Shown in pieces: positions 23,974 to 34,939 of a stretch of DNA of 64,000 nucleotides (its first letter is position 1; every line of letters starts with the position of its first letter). The notes beneath the pieces were generated by a model. That model made no database searches. It worked only from the letters and a program-made list of their open reading frames with translations, and was not told the DNA's origin. The DNA lies in NCBI GenBank assembly GCA_963921425.1, contig OY992840.1:126501-190500 (forward strand), written 5' to 3'. This stretch comes from Dryas octopetala (taxonomy: Eukaryota; Streptophyta; Magnoliopsida; Rosales; Rosaceae). The translations under genes and the position numbers were made by a program.

Positions 23974-24009
<36 letters not shown>
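23974..24009. repeat. Poly(T) tract of about 36 bases
   Basis: An uninterrupted run of T inside the pararetrovirus-like relic. It could mark a truncated retroposed poly(A) tail on the minus strand, but no body is recognisable. Confidence 0.9.
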
Positions 24010-24372
24010 CTAAAAAGCTATTATCTACCAGTCGATCTTACTTCTATCATATTTAACATGCTTACTGTTAAATTTTTTACTATGTCTTGAAATTCTATAT
24101 TAAACTTATAGTTAAAATTATTTACTACTTTGCCTATTATACACATCATGCTGATATTTAAATTTTTTTATTCTCTCCATTCATATTTTAATTTTTTGTT
24201 ATGATGCTAATTTTTATACGTTTACTAAAATCATGTATAGTCATTGTATAATTAGGTATATATTCTTGTTCTATTAAATTTACTACAAATGAATTACTGC
24301 TAGATATTGTAATTCTACTTCCTTAGGTTTACTTATATTTTTTTTTTTGTAGAAATTGCTTTGATTTTATTA

Positions 24373-27300
24373 TTAATGAGAGAAATCCTCATACAAAGCA
24401 TGCTCGAGCCAAGAAGGTCCCGAGTTCACATCCAACCAAAAGGAACATCCTAAGTTAGACAAAGCAAAACGAGCTAATAAATGGGCGACAGTATTAGATT
24501 CACGCTTGCGAAATTGACACAGGGAGTGATCAAAAGTCGCCAAAAGAGTTTTGAGATCCTCGATAATAACCCCATCCGCTGCCATTGAGGGGAGTTGCCG
24601 ATTAACTCTTTGTACCACCTGTAGGGAATCCATCTCCAACATGACCTGAGTGAGCTGCAGATCTTGAGCCAGCTGTAACCCGAAAATCCCAGCCATTATC
24701 TCTGTCTCCTCCGCCGAGTAGCCACCGAAAATAGATTTGGTGGCGGCAATCACAAGTTGCCCTGCACTATCCCTAATGACAGCACCAAGTCCCCGCCCTC
24801 TGGTCTTTGTCTTCATCCCTCCGTCAGTGTTTATTTTGAACCAACCCTCCGTTGGCTTCTCCCATCGGTTTGGAGGTGGTGCAGCTTGAGGGAATGGGAT
24901 CTCTATATTATTTGCCACTGTGTAGTCCTCCACAAACTTCTGAATCCGATCATACTGCCCTACTGCATCTTCGTGGATTCCATTAATTACACAATCATTC
25001 CGTGCGTTCCATGAAGCCCAGCATAGGAAAGCAAAAAGGTTCTTCTCATTGTCAGTCAGCACCATCATAGCATGCCGAAGGAATACATCGAAGCGCCCCT
25101 CAAAGTCCAGATCAATTAAATTGCCGAGAGTGGAAAGTTGCCAAAGTTTTTGAGCCAGAGGAAAACTCCATATTGCATGTAATGCAGTCTCAACGGTCTC
25201 CCCGCAGCGCATGCATCTGGGATTAGGAATTAGTGTGCGCCTATAGAGGGCATAATTGCAGGGAATAGTCTCATGGCTGCATCTCCATAATAAGTGTTGA
25301 ATTTTTCCAGGCACTTTTAACGCCCAAATGTCTCTCCAGATGTTTACATGAGCCGTTCTAGCCACTGTGTCGCTGCCTTGGCCCTCCTGCTTCATAGAAA
25401 GCGCCAGCCAGTATCCACTCTTAACACTATATAACCCATTCTTTGTGTAGTGCCATATGAGATGATCAGGTCGCGCTGAGATACTTAGAGGGATGCTAGT
25501 GATCATATCGGCTTCCTCTAATCGAAAGTGATCATAAATGAGAGCAGAGTTCCATCGCCGTTCAGGAGTGATAAGCCGAGAAACCCGCATATTAGTGGGG
25601 AGGGAAGGAAGTGATTGTATCTGGAAGGTTGTGGGTTGTGGTAGCCATTTATCTTCATAAATATTGACGGACATACCATCGCCAATTCTCCAACGAAGAC
25701 CCCTCTCCAACAAATGTCTAGCCCAAATAAGAGATCTCCATATTAGTGAAGGGTGTGTACCTATAGTCGCCTCCATAAAGGATCCAGTCGGGTAGTATCG
25801 CCCTTTTAATACCTGACTCATAAGTGAAGTTGGATTCTGAACTAGCCTCCATCCCTGCTTGGCAATCAAAGCTCTATTGAAACATTCCAAATCACGAAAA
25901 CCTAACCCGCCCTCTTTCTTGGGCTTGCAGATCGCTTCCCACTTGAGCCAATAAATACCTTGTTTCATATGTCTCTTTCCCCACCAAAACCGCGATATGA
26001 GAGAGGTGATTTCCTTTCGGATTCCATTAGGCATGCGGAATAAGCTCATATAATAAGTGGGCATTGCTTGTATTACGGACTTCACCATAATCTCTTTCCC
26101 TGCCTTGGAAAGTAATTTTTCCTTCCATCCCTGTAGCTTCCTCCAGATTCGGTCTTTTATAGGTTGGAACAGTTTTTTCTTTTTTCGTCCAACCTCTATT
26201 GGAAGTCCCAGGTATTTCTCATGACAGCTAGTGATCTTGACTCCAAGCACTTGGGAAGTAATAACTTTGATAAGGTGGTCAGTACCAGGGCTATAACAAA
26301 TTGCAGATTTTCGCAAGTTGACCTTTTGGCCCGAAACTTCTTCGTAAACTCTTAGAATTTGAGAGACCACCCAGCTGGCCTTGGGTGTCGCATGAAGGAA
26401 GATGATACAGTCGTCTGCATAAAAGAGGTGCGACACAGGAGGGGCTAGGGGAGCTGCACGAACGCCGATAATGTCTCCACTCCTCTCGGCATCAGATAAA
26501 AGGCTAGTGAGGCCTTCTCCACAAAAGAGAAACAAGTAGGGTGATAGCGGGCAGCCTTGTCTGAGTCCACGCTTAGGGGCAATGTGTCCTAGGGGCGCAC
26601 CCCTCCATAGTACAGAGAAGGATGCAGTAGTAACACAATCCATTACTCTGTTCACCCAGCTTGTGTGAAAACCCAACCGGAGCATTATTGCTTCAAGGAA
26701 ACTCCATTCGACCCGATCATATGCTTTTTCCATATCCAATTTTATAGCCATCTTTGGAGGCTCCAGCTCCGAAGTGTGTTTAATGGTGTGGGTGGTTTCA
26801 AAAGCAACCATCACGTTGTCCATAATATGTCTACCTGGAACAAAAGCGCTTTGCTTGTCTGAGATCACCTGTGGTAGAACTTGTTTCAGTCGATTTGCAA
26901 GGGATTTAGCGACTAGCTTGTATAGGGTAGTGCAGAGACTTATGGGCCGGAAATCGGTGACATATTGCGGTTGTTCTATCTTTGGAATAAGAGCAATAAG
27001 AGTGTGATTGACCCTTCTAACACTGGCAGTCCCGTTCAGAATATTCAGACAAAAATTACAAATATCATCTCCCACCACCGGCCAAAATCGTTGATAAAAG
27101 AGAGCGGGCATACCATCATATCCAGGTGACTTTGTAGGGTACATTTGCGCTAAAGCTTTTTCTATATCCGCTCTTGTGAAAGGCACCATTAAACGGGCGT
27201 TCATATCTGAAGTAACTCTCGGCACAACAGTATCCAAAATTCGTTGCATGTCAATACCACCAGTAATAGAGAAGAGGGAATTAAAATACTCACAGAACAT

Positions 27301-28485
27301 CGAGCCAACCCTCTCTTCCTGTTCAATCCATTCATTGTTCTCATTAAAAAGCCCTTTTATAAAGTTTCGCCTTCCCCTTTCCTTTGCCTGTTCATGAAAA
27401 AATTTTGTGTTTTTATCTCCCTCCTTAAGCCAGGTAATTTTTGATCGTTGTCTCCAGTAATCCTCTTCTGTTGCAAGCAAATTGTGTAGCTTTCGCTCAA
27501 TGTCTTTTTGTTGGGCAAAACTTGTAGCATTCTGGAGACCCATTTTGACTCGACCAAGATCATCTTGTAGGCCCTTTATTTCACGCTTCCGAGCACTATA
27601 AAAATCCCGACTCCAGGCCTGTAATTTTTGTGCACAGAGTTGCACACCAGCCGGGGTTTGTTCCCCATTATTCACCCTCCCCTTCCAAGTATCAGATATA
27701 AGTTGCTCACAGCTAGCTTCCCTGCACCACATTTTTTCGAAATAAAATCTTCGACTTCGTCTGATACTATATCTATTGGCCTCCTGTGTGAGGACCTCAG
27801 TAAGGATCGGTATGTGATCAGAGCCAAGGACCTCCAAATGGTGCGTGAGGATGTGTGGGTAGTGTGCCCGAAGGGCATGATTTACTACGCATCGATCCAA
27901 ACGTTCTCGAACAAAGATCGCCCCGTTTCGAGAGCACTCCCAAGTGAAAGGATTGCCCCGAAATGGGACTTCCTCCAAAGAACAATCCATAAGGGCCATT
28001 CTGAAGTCCCTCATTTGGTACTCCGCCTTGTCTCGCCCACCTTCCTTCTCCGAGGCATTTACAATCTCATTAAAGTCACCGATGACCAGCCATGCTCCAT
28101 AACCGACTCCATTCAAACGTCGAAGCAATTCCCATGAGTGCCGTCTCTCCGCCGTAGATGGGTGGCCATAGAAACCTGTAAGGCGCAGATTATAATCAGT
28201 GGGTGACTCAACTTGCATATCAATATGGCCTGTAGAAGAACTCAGTAGTTTTAAATTCCAACCAGACTTCCAGAGCATTATTAAACCACCGCCTAAACCA
28301 TGACGTTCCACCCGAATCCCACCCTTTAGACCAAGTCGCCCTGGAAGTTTTTCCATTTGTTTGTCCGTCATTTTCGTCTCCATTAAGAAAATGACGTCCG
28401 GACGTTTGTCTCTCAGTACAAACCTGAGAGAGTCGAATGTTCGAGGTTGCCGGAGACCCCGAACATTCCAACTGAGGATCCTCAT
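24373..28485 (-). CDS. LINE ORF2: AP endonuclease, reverse transcriptase, zf-RVT, RNase H
   Basis: One uninterrupted frame of 1370 aa. The N-terminus is an AP-endonuclease domain (LSWNVRGLRQ at 4-13, METKM, GDFNEI near 136, GSDHIPI near 222). The reverse transcriptase spans about 480-750, with FRPISLCTTLYKLVAKSLAN, KLDMEKAYDRVEWSF, GLRQGCPLSPYLF and the catalytic FYADD. A cysteine-rich zf-RVT-type region (CMRCGETVETALHAIW) and a C-terminal RNase H (INTDGGMKTK, AEETEIMAG, EMDSLQ) follow. This is the normal order and length for plant L1 ORF2. The ATG overlaps the ORF1 stop as AATGA, suggesting translation by termination-reinitiation. All motifs look intact, so the protein could be active in target-primed reverse transcription. 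Confidence 0.95.
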   Translation of the reverse strand: MRILSWNVRGLRQPRTFDSLRFVLRDKRPDVIFLMETKMTDKQMEKLPGRLGLKGGIRVERHGLGGGLIMLWKSGWNLKLLSSSTGHIDMQVESPTDYNLRLTGFYGHPSTAERRHSWELLRRLNGVGYGAWLVIGDFNEIVNASEKEGGRDKAEYQMRDFRMALMDCSLEEVPFRGNPFTWECSRNGAIFVRERLDRCVVNHALRAHYPHILTHHLEVLGSDHIPILTEVLTQEANRYSIRRSRRFYFEKMWCREASCEQLISDTWKGRVNNGEQTPAGVQLCAQKLQAWSRDFYSARKREIKGLQDDLGRVKMGLQNATSFAQQKDIERKLHNLLATEEDYWRQRSKITWLKEGDKNTKFFHEQAKERGRRNFIKGLFNENNEWIEQEERVGSMFCEYFNSLFSITGGIDMQRILDTVVPRVTSDMNARLMVPFTRADIEKALAQMYPTKSPGYDGMPALFYQRFWPVVGDDICNFCLNILNGTASVRRVNHTLIALIPKIEQPQYVTDFRPISLCTTLYKLVAKSLANRLKQVLPQVISDKQSAFVPGRHIMDNVMVAFETTHTIKHTSELEPPKMAIKLDMEKAYDRVEWSFLEAIMLRLGFHTSWVNRVMDCVTTASFSVLWRGAPLGHIAPKRGLRQGCPLSPYLFLFCGEGLTSLLSDAERSGDIIGVRAAPLAPPVSHLFYADDCIIFLHATPKASWVVSQILRVYEEVSGQKVNLRKSAICYSPGTDHLIKVITSQVLGVKITSCHEKYLGLPIEVGRKKKKLFQPIKDRIWRKLQGWKEKLLSKAGKEIMVKSVIQAMPTYYMSLFRMPNGIRKEITSLISRFWWGKRHMKQGIYWLKWEAICKPKKEGGLGFRDLECFNRALIAKQGWRLVQNPTSLMSQVLKGRYYPTGSFMEATIGTHPSLIWRSLIWARHLLERGLRWRIGDGMSVNIYEDKWLPQPTTFQIQSLPSLPTNMRVSRLITPERRWNSALIYDHFRLEEADMITSIPLSISARPDHLIWHYTKNGLYSVKSGYWLALSMKQEGQGSDTVARTAHVNIWRDIWALKVPGKIQHLLWRCSHETIPCNYALYRRTLIPNPRCMRCGETVETALHAIWSFPLAQKLWQLSTLGNLIDLDFEGRFDVFLRHAMMVLTDNEKNLFAFLCWASWNARNDCVINGIHEDAVGQYDRIQKFVEDYTVANNIEIPFPQAAPPPNRWEKPTEGWFKINTDGGMKTKTRGRGLGAVIRDSAGQLVIAATKSIFGGYSAEETEIMAGIFGLQLAQDLQLTQVMLEMDSLQVVQRVNRQLPSMAADGVIIEDLKTLLATFDHSLCQFRKRESNTVAHLLARFALSNLGCSFWLDVNSGPSWLEHALYEDFSH

Positions 28486-30033
28486 TGCTCGTGGTGGGCC
28501 GGAGCATCCGGTCCCACCACGTGGTGCGTCTCATTATCGTTCGGGGTCTTGCTCTTCTTCGACTTCCTTTCTGTATCTTCCCTCTCTTTATCAATTTTCC
28601 TCTTCCTTTCCGTTACGGCCGTGATATTAAGAGGAATGGAAGTATCTCCCTCCTTTGCTCTTGCTTGTCTTTTCCAGGCCCTAGTTTTAATCTGGCTCCC
28701 CTCTGTGGCTTTTAAAGCTGATCCCTCAACCTGTGCTGTACTATTTTGTTTTGGGCCACCCTTCCCTCGTCCTCCCCCATAAGCCGCCTTCGAGCTTTTT
28801 GGTTGCTGAAGAGTGCATAAAAGAGTATCCTCCGACTCCCGTGTAGCAACCTCCTTTCCCTTCCCTTGTGCCTCAGCAAGAGATGTTGAATCAACACTTG
28901 TCGGTATGGGTAGCAGCGAGTGGGTTGTGGTAGTTTTAGTATTGGCGTTTTCCTTTCCAAGAGAGTTAAGCATCTCCGCCGCTGTTTTTGTAGCTGGGAT
29001 ACCCTTGGGGCTCCCCCCATTGTGATCATGTCGTTCTGTTTCCCCCCTGTCTAAGATTCCTGCTAATTGTAACGTGAGCCCATTATCTTCCTTTTGTTGT
29101 GTAGCAGTGGTTCCAGCAATAGTGTTGGAGGGGGTCGTTGAGAGCGATGGGGGGGGGGGGGCGTTCTCTCTCGGCTCTTTTGTGCCCTCCATGATCAGCC
29201 AGAATTGGCACATTAGATTCATCTCGATTGTTTTCCCCTGCAACGTTCTCATCTTCCTCATCCGTTTGCCCATCTTCTGGGGCTTTAGACTTCCCTAACT
29301 CCACCTTGGTTCTCAGCCATTTTCCCCACTGTTTGTCAGGGTCCTTCTTTTGAGCTGCAGTAGATATTGGGCATCGGTTGAAAGTGTGTCCAAGTCTACC
29401 ACAATCGAAACAAAAGGTGGGGAGTCGTTCATAACGCAGTTCAACAATATGAGTGCCTCCACCTTCCAATCTGATTTTCTTGATTCTTGGTAGGGGCCGC
29501 GTCACATCCATTCTAACCCTGACCCTCAGAAATCTTCCCACAAAATCGGCCTCTATTCCATCCCCTACATCTAAGCACTTTCCCAGCGCATCTCCAATAA
29601 CCCTTCCAGTTGCTTCTGTCATGTAAAGAAGTGGGATGTTATACAATTGAATCCAGAAGTCAGCCCACTTTAACATCATAGCCGACGGGGCCAGCGTGCC
29701 GTCTGGTTCTTCAAGTAGCACCAGAGCCCTGTCGAAAGTCCAGGGGCCTTGTTGGATGACCATCTTCTTATCTTGGGCAAAAGCAAAAGTGAAAAGGAAT
29801 AAATTTTCGCCCAAGTCCTTTGCATGTATCACACCGAGTGTATCCCATAGTTTGATCATCGTGTTCTTAAAAGCTTTCCTGTTGAAAGGTTTCAGAGTAA
29901 GTACTTGCGCCACCACACTCAGGCGGAGGGTTTCAGTATTCATCGCTGCTTCCATTCCACCCACAGATGCTTCATCGATTTCGTCTTCCGTGAGAATCAA
30001 GGTTTTGGCAAAACTCGTCTGCACCTCTTCCAT
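28482..30033 (-). pseudogene. LINE ORF1 (DUF4283 and zinc knuckle), frameshifted
   Basis: It starts at 30033 with MEEVQTSFAKTLILTEDEID. The first about 200 residues form a DUF4283-type RNA-binding domain (FAQDKKMVIQQGPWTFDRAL, WADFWIQLYNIPLLYMTEAT), followed by a CCHC knuckle CFDCGRLGHTFNRC. The frame stops at 29083. The continuing protein (Lys/Ser/Thr-rich tail to EQ-stop at 28482) is in another frame, and the switch falls at the run of 13 C (minus strand) at 29149-29161. One slipped base explains the break. The product would be the nucleic-acid-binding partner of ORF2. Polymerase slippage or a sequencing error in the homopolymer remain possible. Confidence 0.85.
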
Positions 30034-30266
30034 CCCGCACCAGTCTCTGTTTCGATTGAAAGAAGCAGTGGAGCTAACTTGTTGGTTACTACCCTGTGTA
30101 TGTCGTGGAGACCAAGCAATAATTCAGGGAAGAAGCCGGTGCTCGCCGTCACCGTGGGGGCCCTAACAGGGGTTAGGGATGAAAAAAACCCTAACAGAGT
30201 GTTAAGGGCGAAAAACTCTCACTGAGGGGAGAGAACCCTTAGGTTTACTTATATATATGTATACAA

Positions 30267-30661
30267 GAATACTCTCAAACTAACTAGTTAGTACGTTAAT
30301 ACAAACCTAACCACCATGTTGGACCCACTGCACAATGTAATCTCAAAATCCAAACCATTCATTTTTTAAGCCATACTTCAAAGATCATCTCTATAAAAAA
30401 TCTCCAAAATCGGAAGTCATTTAGCCATTTGATTATGATAACAATTATTTATATGCTTTTATCAAAAACAATGATCGTCTATTTATTTGATCACAATTAG
30501 ATAACTAATGATTCCTAATGTAGTTGATTTTTTACAATGATAATCTTTGAAATATGACCTAAACAATGAACGGTTCGGATTATGAGATTAGTTATGTGGT
30601 GGGCCTAAAAGCATGATTAGTTTCGTATTAACATACTAACTAGTTAGCTTTAGAGCACTCC
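30267..30661. mobile_element. Foldback MITE with long TIRs
   Basis: The left arm (CTAACTAGTTAGTACGTTAA) and right arm (reverse complement CTAACTAGTTAGTATGTTAA) continue as about 120 bp imperfect inverted repeats, including matching AACCATTCATT / AACCGTTCATT segments. It lies directly beside the LINE's right TSD. Both flanks are TA-rich, so the TSD cannot be fixed. Confidence 0.7.
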
Positions 30662-31504
30662 TCCATATATATATACAAGGTTAATGTCACTTCTCAATCC
30701 GGGGTTAATTCTTAATCCCAGATTAAGGTGTGAATCACACTCTAATTATAGAATTAATTCTTATAATCAGAATGTGACGGAGGAAAAGGTCCCTCCCTAC
30801 TAGGTTTTCGATTTCAAGTCCGATGGTGGCCTCCTTTTTGTGATCCGATGCCCCTAACTTAGCGTTTTCACTACACACACTAGGCTTAGAGAGTGAACGA
30901 CTTTTGTGTTAATTATTTTAATTGTGGGTTTTTGTTATTTTCTTGTACAAGATTAGGCTCGGAGGACGACTCGGAGACACAACACTTTTTCTAGTGGTGG
31001 AGTAAGCTCATATTCGAGGTAGGGGATCTATGGAACCTTGGACTGCAAACTTGATTTTATTGAATCTTTGTTGAAAAATATAATATGTGTACTAATATGT
31101 GACTTAAATGAATTATTTGAATTACTTGAGCATAATAGGAATTAGTTTATTATTATAAATTATTATTCGTGCATTTATTTGAATGGGAGGCATAATTCAT
31201 TGAGAATTGAAGTTACGGTGGTGAGAAAGGATTGAGGATTAAATTTTGTTATTTAAATTTCATAGTGTACATTTGCGGGGAGTGAAGCCCCTTCAGTTGC
31301 GGTTAATAAAACGATCTATTTCCCAAGGCGCATTAATTAGGACCTTCGGTTGCGGTCGAAGTTAGGATATCTTGTACTTTAGCTGGGGTTAAAGTGATAA
31401 GGTGCATTGCAATTTATATTTCAATATACATCGAGTGTTAATTCGTATAATAGGACACTCGATGCCACAATGGTAAAATGCATGGTATGAGACGTGTAGG
31501 CCTG

Positions 31505-32159
31505 TGTTCGTATGATTAATCATCTGGGCATAACGACAAGTCACACAAGGCTTAACATCATGTCGTTTGGGCCTAGACCCAAAAGCTACGCCCCCGCTAG
31601 GCTCCGGCCTCCTAGGCCTTGACCTTCTAGGCTCCGGCCCCATAGGCTCCGGCCTCCTAAGCTCCGGCCCCATAGGCTCCGGCCCCATAGGCTCCGGCCT
31701 CCTAAGCTCCAGCCTCCTAGGCCCCGACCCGTGTCAACTCACTCGGATCCTCGAGACCGGTGACACGTGGCGCTCCTACAGTGCAAGTCATCACAAGGGA
31801 CACGTGTCATCACCGGATTGGTTGACACTCTTCCAAAGGTACTATAAAAGAGGTACCTTTTTGTCACAAAAGGACAACTGAAATCATTATTATACTATCA
31901 CTCACTCTGCTCTCAGATCTCTCTGAACACTGACTTGAGCGTCGGAGGAGCTTTGGCCGGCACCACACCGGTGCCCTTCCCGCTCACTTTTGTGTACTTG
32001 CGCATGGTGCTTTGGATATCATTCTCTCTCATTACTCACCAGTCGGACCCAGCTACCCGTTCCTGCCCCACTTCGACGTGTCATCCGCTCAGTGGTGGGT
32101 CAACGGGCCTACGTGGTTCGACTCGACGTTGACTGCTCTACCATTTTTGAGCATCAACA
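31505..32159 (+). repeat. 5' LTR of Retand element 1
   Basis: 655 bp, TG...CA. It contains a run of 15 bp GCTCCGGCC(T/C)C(C/A)TA-type units at about 31600-31725, one unit more than in the 3' LTR. Two G-boxes (ACACGTGGC at 31763, ACACGTGTC at 31800), one TTGAC at 31822 and a TATA box (CTATAAAAGAGG) at 31843 form the U3 promoter. Confidence 0.93.
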
Positions 32160-32180
32160 GTTTGGCGCCGTCTGTGGGAA
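32160..32180 (+). promoter_or_regulatory. Primer-binding site of Retand element 1
   Basis: TTTGGCGCCGTCTGTGGG follows the LTR end directly. The same motif, inverted, borders the 5' LTR of the second Retand element (51359-51375), supporting its role as tRNA primer site. Confidence 0.8.
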
Positions 32181-32279
32181 AGTTACAACTTTTCCCCATT
32201 GAATTCTCTACCCTCAGTTGAGGTGCAAAAACCTCCCTAGCTTCCGAGCTTCCTAGCTTCCGAGCTACCGACCCTCACA

Positions 32280-34532
32280 ATGTCTGACGGAGGTCCTATC
32301 CTCGACCAAGTCGACAACACCCCGCTGGTTGACAAGCGAGGTAAGAAGACTGCCGAATCTGATCAGGAAGAGTACATCCAGCGATTGGAGGCTCAGCTCC
32401 AACGAACCCAGGAACAGCTCGACCTCCAAAAAGGTGCAACACAGCTTTATGAGCGACTCCTCCGTGACAGGGAAGGACATACCACTCCCCGGAGTGGTGA
32501 GAGGAGGAACCCCCATGACAGGGACGAACACACCACTTTCCGGGGTGGTGAGATGAGGGATACCCCCCGAAGGGACCAAAATGTTCTCCGCCAATTGGAT
32601 GTAGGACAAGGTAGCCATCCACCCCCAGGTTTCCAAAAGAGACTTATCCACCCGGTCAGCCGGGCTCGATCTGGCGAGCATCCTACCCGCTCTGAAGAGC
32701 TCCACATTTATCAGGACTGTCGTCATCTGCTCGACGACAACCGCTCTCGGCGAGAAGAGCAGCGGACGAACAGGGGCGAATCCAACCCGCGTCCCCGAGA
32801 CTTGGAGGAGGAGCAGGGGCGATCCAACCAGCGCCCCCGAGACTTGGAGGAGGAATAGGCCCCCCGTCCCAAGCGACGACGGGGAGAAGAGCAGGTCCTC
32901 TCGGCTGGGCGCCGCGCAGAAAGTAACACTTTCATAAGTGAACAAGTCGCTGACTCTAGTAACAGCGGCTCTCTTCCACCAGACCAGCTCCAGCAACTTC
33001 TCATGGACATCAATGAGCGCCTGAAAAGAGTGGAGGGAGGAAGTCGGGGTGGGCACCCATCTTTAGAAACAAGGGAGCTGCCTGGACCTTTCACAGCTCG
33101 CATTCTATCCACTCCTCCGGTTGGCGACGTCCGACCTCCCAAAATCACTCCATACACAGGGAAGGAAGACCCATATGACCACCTCATGAGTTTCAGATCC
33201 GCTCTGGAATCTAAAGGTGCTGATGACATTACGAAGTGTCGAATCTTCCCTTCCACCCTCTCTGGCAGTGCAAGGGACTGGTTCTACCAACTTCCTCCGG
33301 GCTCGGTTGATTGCTTCAACGAGCTCCGAGAGCTCTTCCTAGGCCAGTATATCATCCAGACCGATAGAATCTACACCACGGATGACCTGACTCGAGTCCG
33401 ACAGGGCAGCAGGGAATCCCTCCGGGAATACATCACTCGATTTCAGCTGGAACGATCTCGGTGTCGCGATTGTGATGAGAAGGTAGCCTTCGCTGCTTTC
33501 AAGGGTGGTCTCCTAGAGGGGGACTTCCTGTTTGAAATCAACCGCCGCAATCCGCGCACCTACAAGGAACTCATGCACGAGGCCATTGCCTATGCCACGG
33601 CCGAATTCAAAACATATGGGAAGAAGCCGCCTACCATGGATCGCCTAAGTACCGACCAGGCCATCATAGTGCCACCCCAGCCCAAGCCCTACTCGGGTAA
33701 CCAGCATGGGGGGTCCGGGAAAGAGTTCAATAAGTTCACCAAGAAACAATTTGGTGATGGTAGAGGTGGAGGACAACGAAGGGAGAAAACCTATCAGACA
33801 TCCTATGCCTCCAGGTTCAAAGTCTATACAATTCTCACTGTTACTTATACAGAGTTGTATCCCCAGATCAAGGACATACTTCCTAAGCTCCCACCCCGCC
33901 CACCACAAACACGATACCGGGCTCACAAGAATTTCTTTTGCCTTTACCATGACGACCATGGGCATGACACCGAAGCATGCAGAGCTTTTAAGGAGGCAAT
34001 AGAAACTTTGGTACAGGAAGGAAAGTTGGATGGTTTTATAGACAAGGAGGCCACCGAGAAGGCCAAGACCGAAGGACAACGACGGGGGCGGGTCAATACC
34101 ATCTGTGGGGGCCCGACCCTCGCTGGCAACTCCAACAGGGCTAGGAAGGAATACGCCCGAAGTGCTCAGCAATGCTCCGGCGTTATGGCTGTAGACTTCC
34201 ACCGTGGAAAAAAAACTCCTAAGCTCGGGTGGTCACCCATTTCCTTTGCTGAGGAAGAGGAACGTGATTTGATTTTCCCACACGATGACCCCTTGGTCAT
34301 CGAAGCCACCATAGCTAATTTTGATGTGGCTCGGATCCTTGTCGACTGTGGTAGCTCCGTTAACATCCTCTTCGCTCCAGCCTTCACCGCTCTTGGAATC
34401 GACCAGGAGAGGCTTGACCGGTCGATCGCTCCTTTGCTCAGCTTTTCGGGCGACATGGTCACCCCTCTTGGTGGGATCTACCTTCCCCTCACCCTCGGGA
34501 GGTATCCTTCGTCCGCTACCACAACTACTTAG
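32280..34532 (+). pseudogene. Gag-protease of Retand element 1, with in-frame stops
   Basis: One frame from MSDGGPILDQ (32280). A TAG at 32856-32858, probably a mutated CAG in EEEQ, interrupts it, and the same frame goes on through MDINERLKRVE (33003) to a TAG at 34530-34532; gag-protease-like sequence continues beyond it to about 34790. The retrotransposon gag core is DPYDHLMSFRSALES...CRIFPSTLSGSARDWFYQLP. A knuckle-like CLYHDDHGHDTEAC and an aspartic protease motif VDCGSSVNILF follow (Cys in the variable position of the D-x-G triad, where the sister element has Gly). The early stop would prevent full-length gag. Function in virus-like particle assembly is known for the family; here it is broken. 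Confidence 0.85.
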
Positions 34533-34784
34533 TTTTTTGTGGTCGACTGCCCCACAGCTTATAACGTCATCCTGGGACGACCGGCCCTTAACCAATTGAG
34601 GGTTATGATCTCCACTCACTTACTTTTGATCAAGTTCCCGACCCCATGTGGAACGGGGGTAGTCAAAGGCAATCAAGTGTCAGCCAGGTCCTGCTATATA
34701 ACTTCAGTCAAGAAGAAAAAAGAGGTCAAGCCCTCTATGGCTGTTTGTGTCTCCAACACCTGCCCTACCCCCGACGCCCTACAA

Positions 34785-34890
34785 AATCATTGAGGTCGTC
34801 CGTCCAGGCACATACAGGCTCCGCGCCACAACCGGCAAGGAACTCGGCCACCCTTGGCGCGCCGAGCACCTCCGCTACTTTTACAAGTAG
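34785..34890 (+). pseudogene. Integrase C-terminal remnant of Retand element 1
   Basis: A short frame reading KIIEVVRPGTYRLRATTGKE and ending GHPWRAEHLRYFYK-stop matches the integrase end of the second Retand element (GIVKPGTYNLATLAGKPLKH, WNAEHLKTYYQ). It lies only about 250 bases after the protease. This shows that reverse transcriptase, RNase H and most of integrase were removed by an internal deletion. Confidence 0.8.
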
Positions 34891-34939
34891 ACACATATTG
34901 TACCCCCCGGGGACTTTTTTCAATTTCATCTATGTTATC

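Larger units (their letters stand above)
22114..24338 (-). pseudogene. Pararetrovirus-like relic, coat-protein and zinc-knuckle region
   Basis: The minus strand shows long near-open frames rich in Lys, Asn, Tyr and Trp, broken by stops and frameshifts. They end with a degenerate CCHC knuckle at 22160-22201 in which the second Cys is Gly and the His is Asn. A basic stretch precedes the knuckle and an acidic stretch follows it across the CACTA element, with the frame kept. This order (helical core, basic region, knuckle, acidic tail) fits the coat-protein part of Caulimoviridae polyproteins. It is interrupted by the hAT MITE at 23444-23746 and a long T run, and cut by the LINE at 24339. The family call is inferred from architecture. 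Confidence 0.45.
24339..30236 (-). mobile_element. Full-length L1-type LINE (5.9 kb)
   Basis: An 18 bp duplication, CCTTAGGTTTACTTATAT, flanks the element at 24321-24338 and 30237-30254. The poly(A) end is the T run at 24339 on the plus strand. It contains a 5' UTR (30034-30236), ORF1 (frameshifted) and an intact ORF2. The long perfect TSD and intact ORF2 point to a recent insertion. It sits in the pararetrovirus-like relic. Confidence 0.95.

Noticed and set aside
27628-28137. 169-codon plus-strand frame inside LINE ORF2
   Set aside because: Antisense shadow of the intact 1370-codon ORF2.
32265-33056. 263-codon minus-strand frame over the gag of Retand element 1
   Set aside because: Antisense shadow of gag, with no domain and no matching frame in element 2 at this site.
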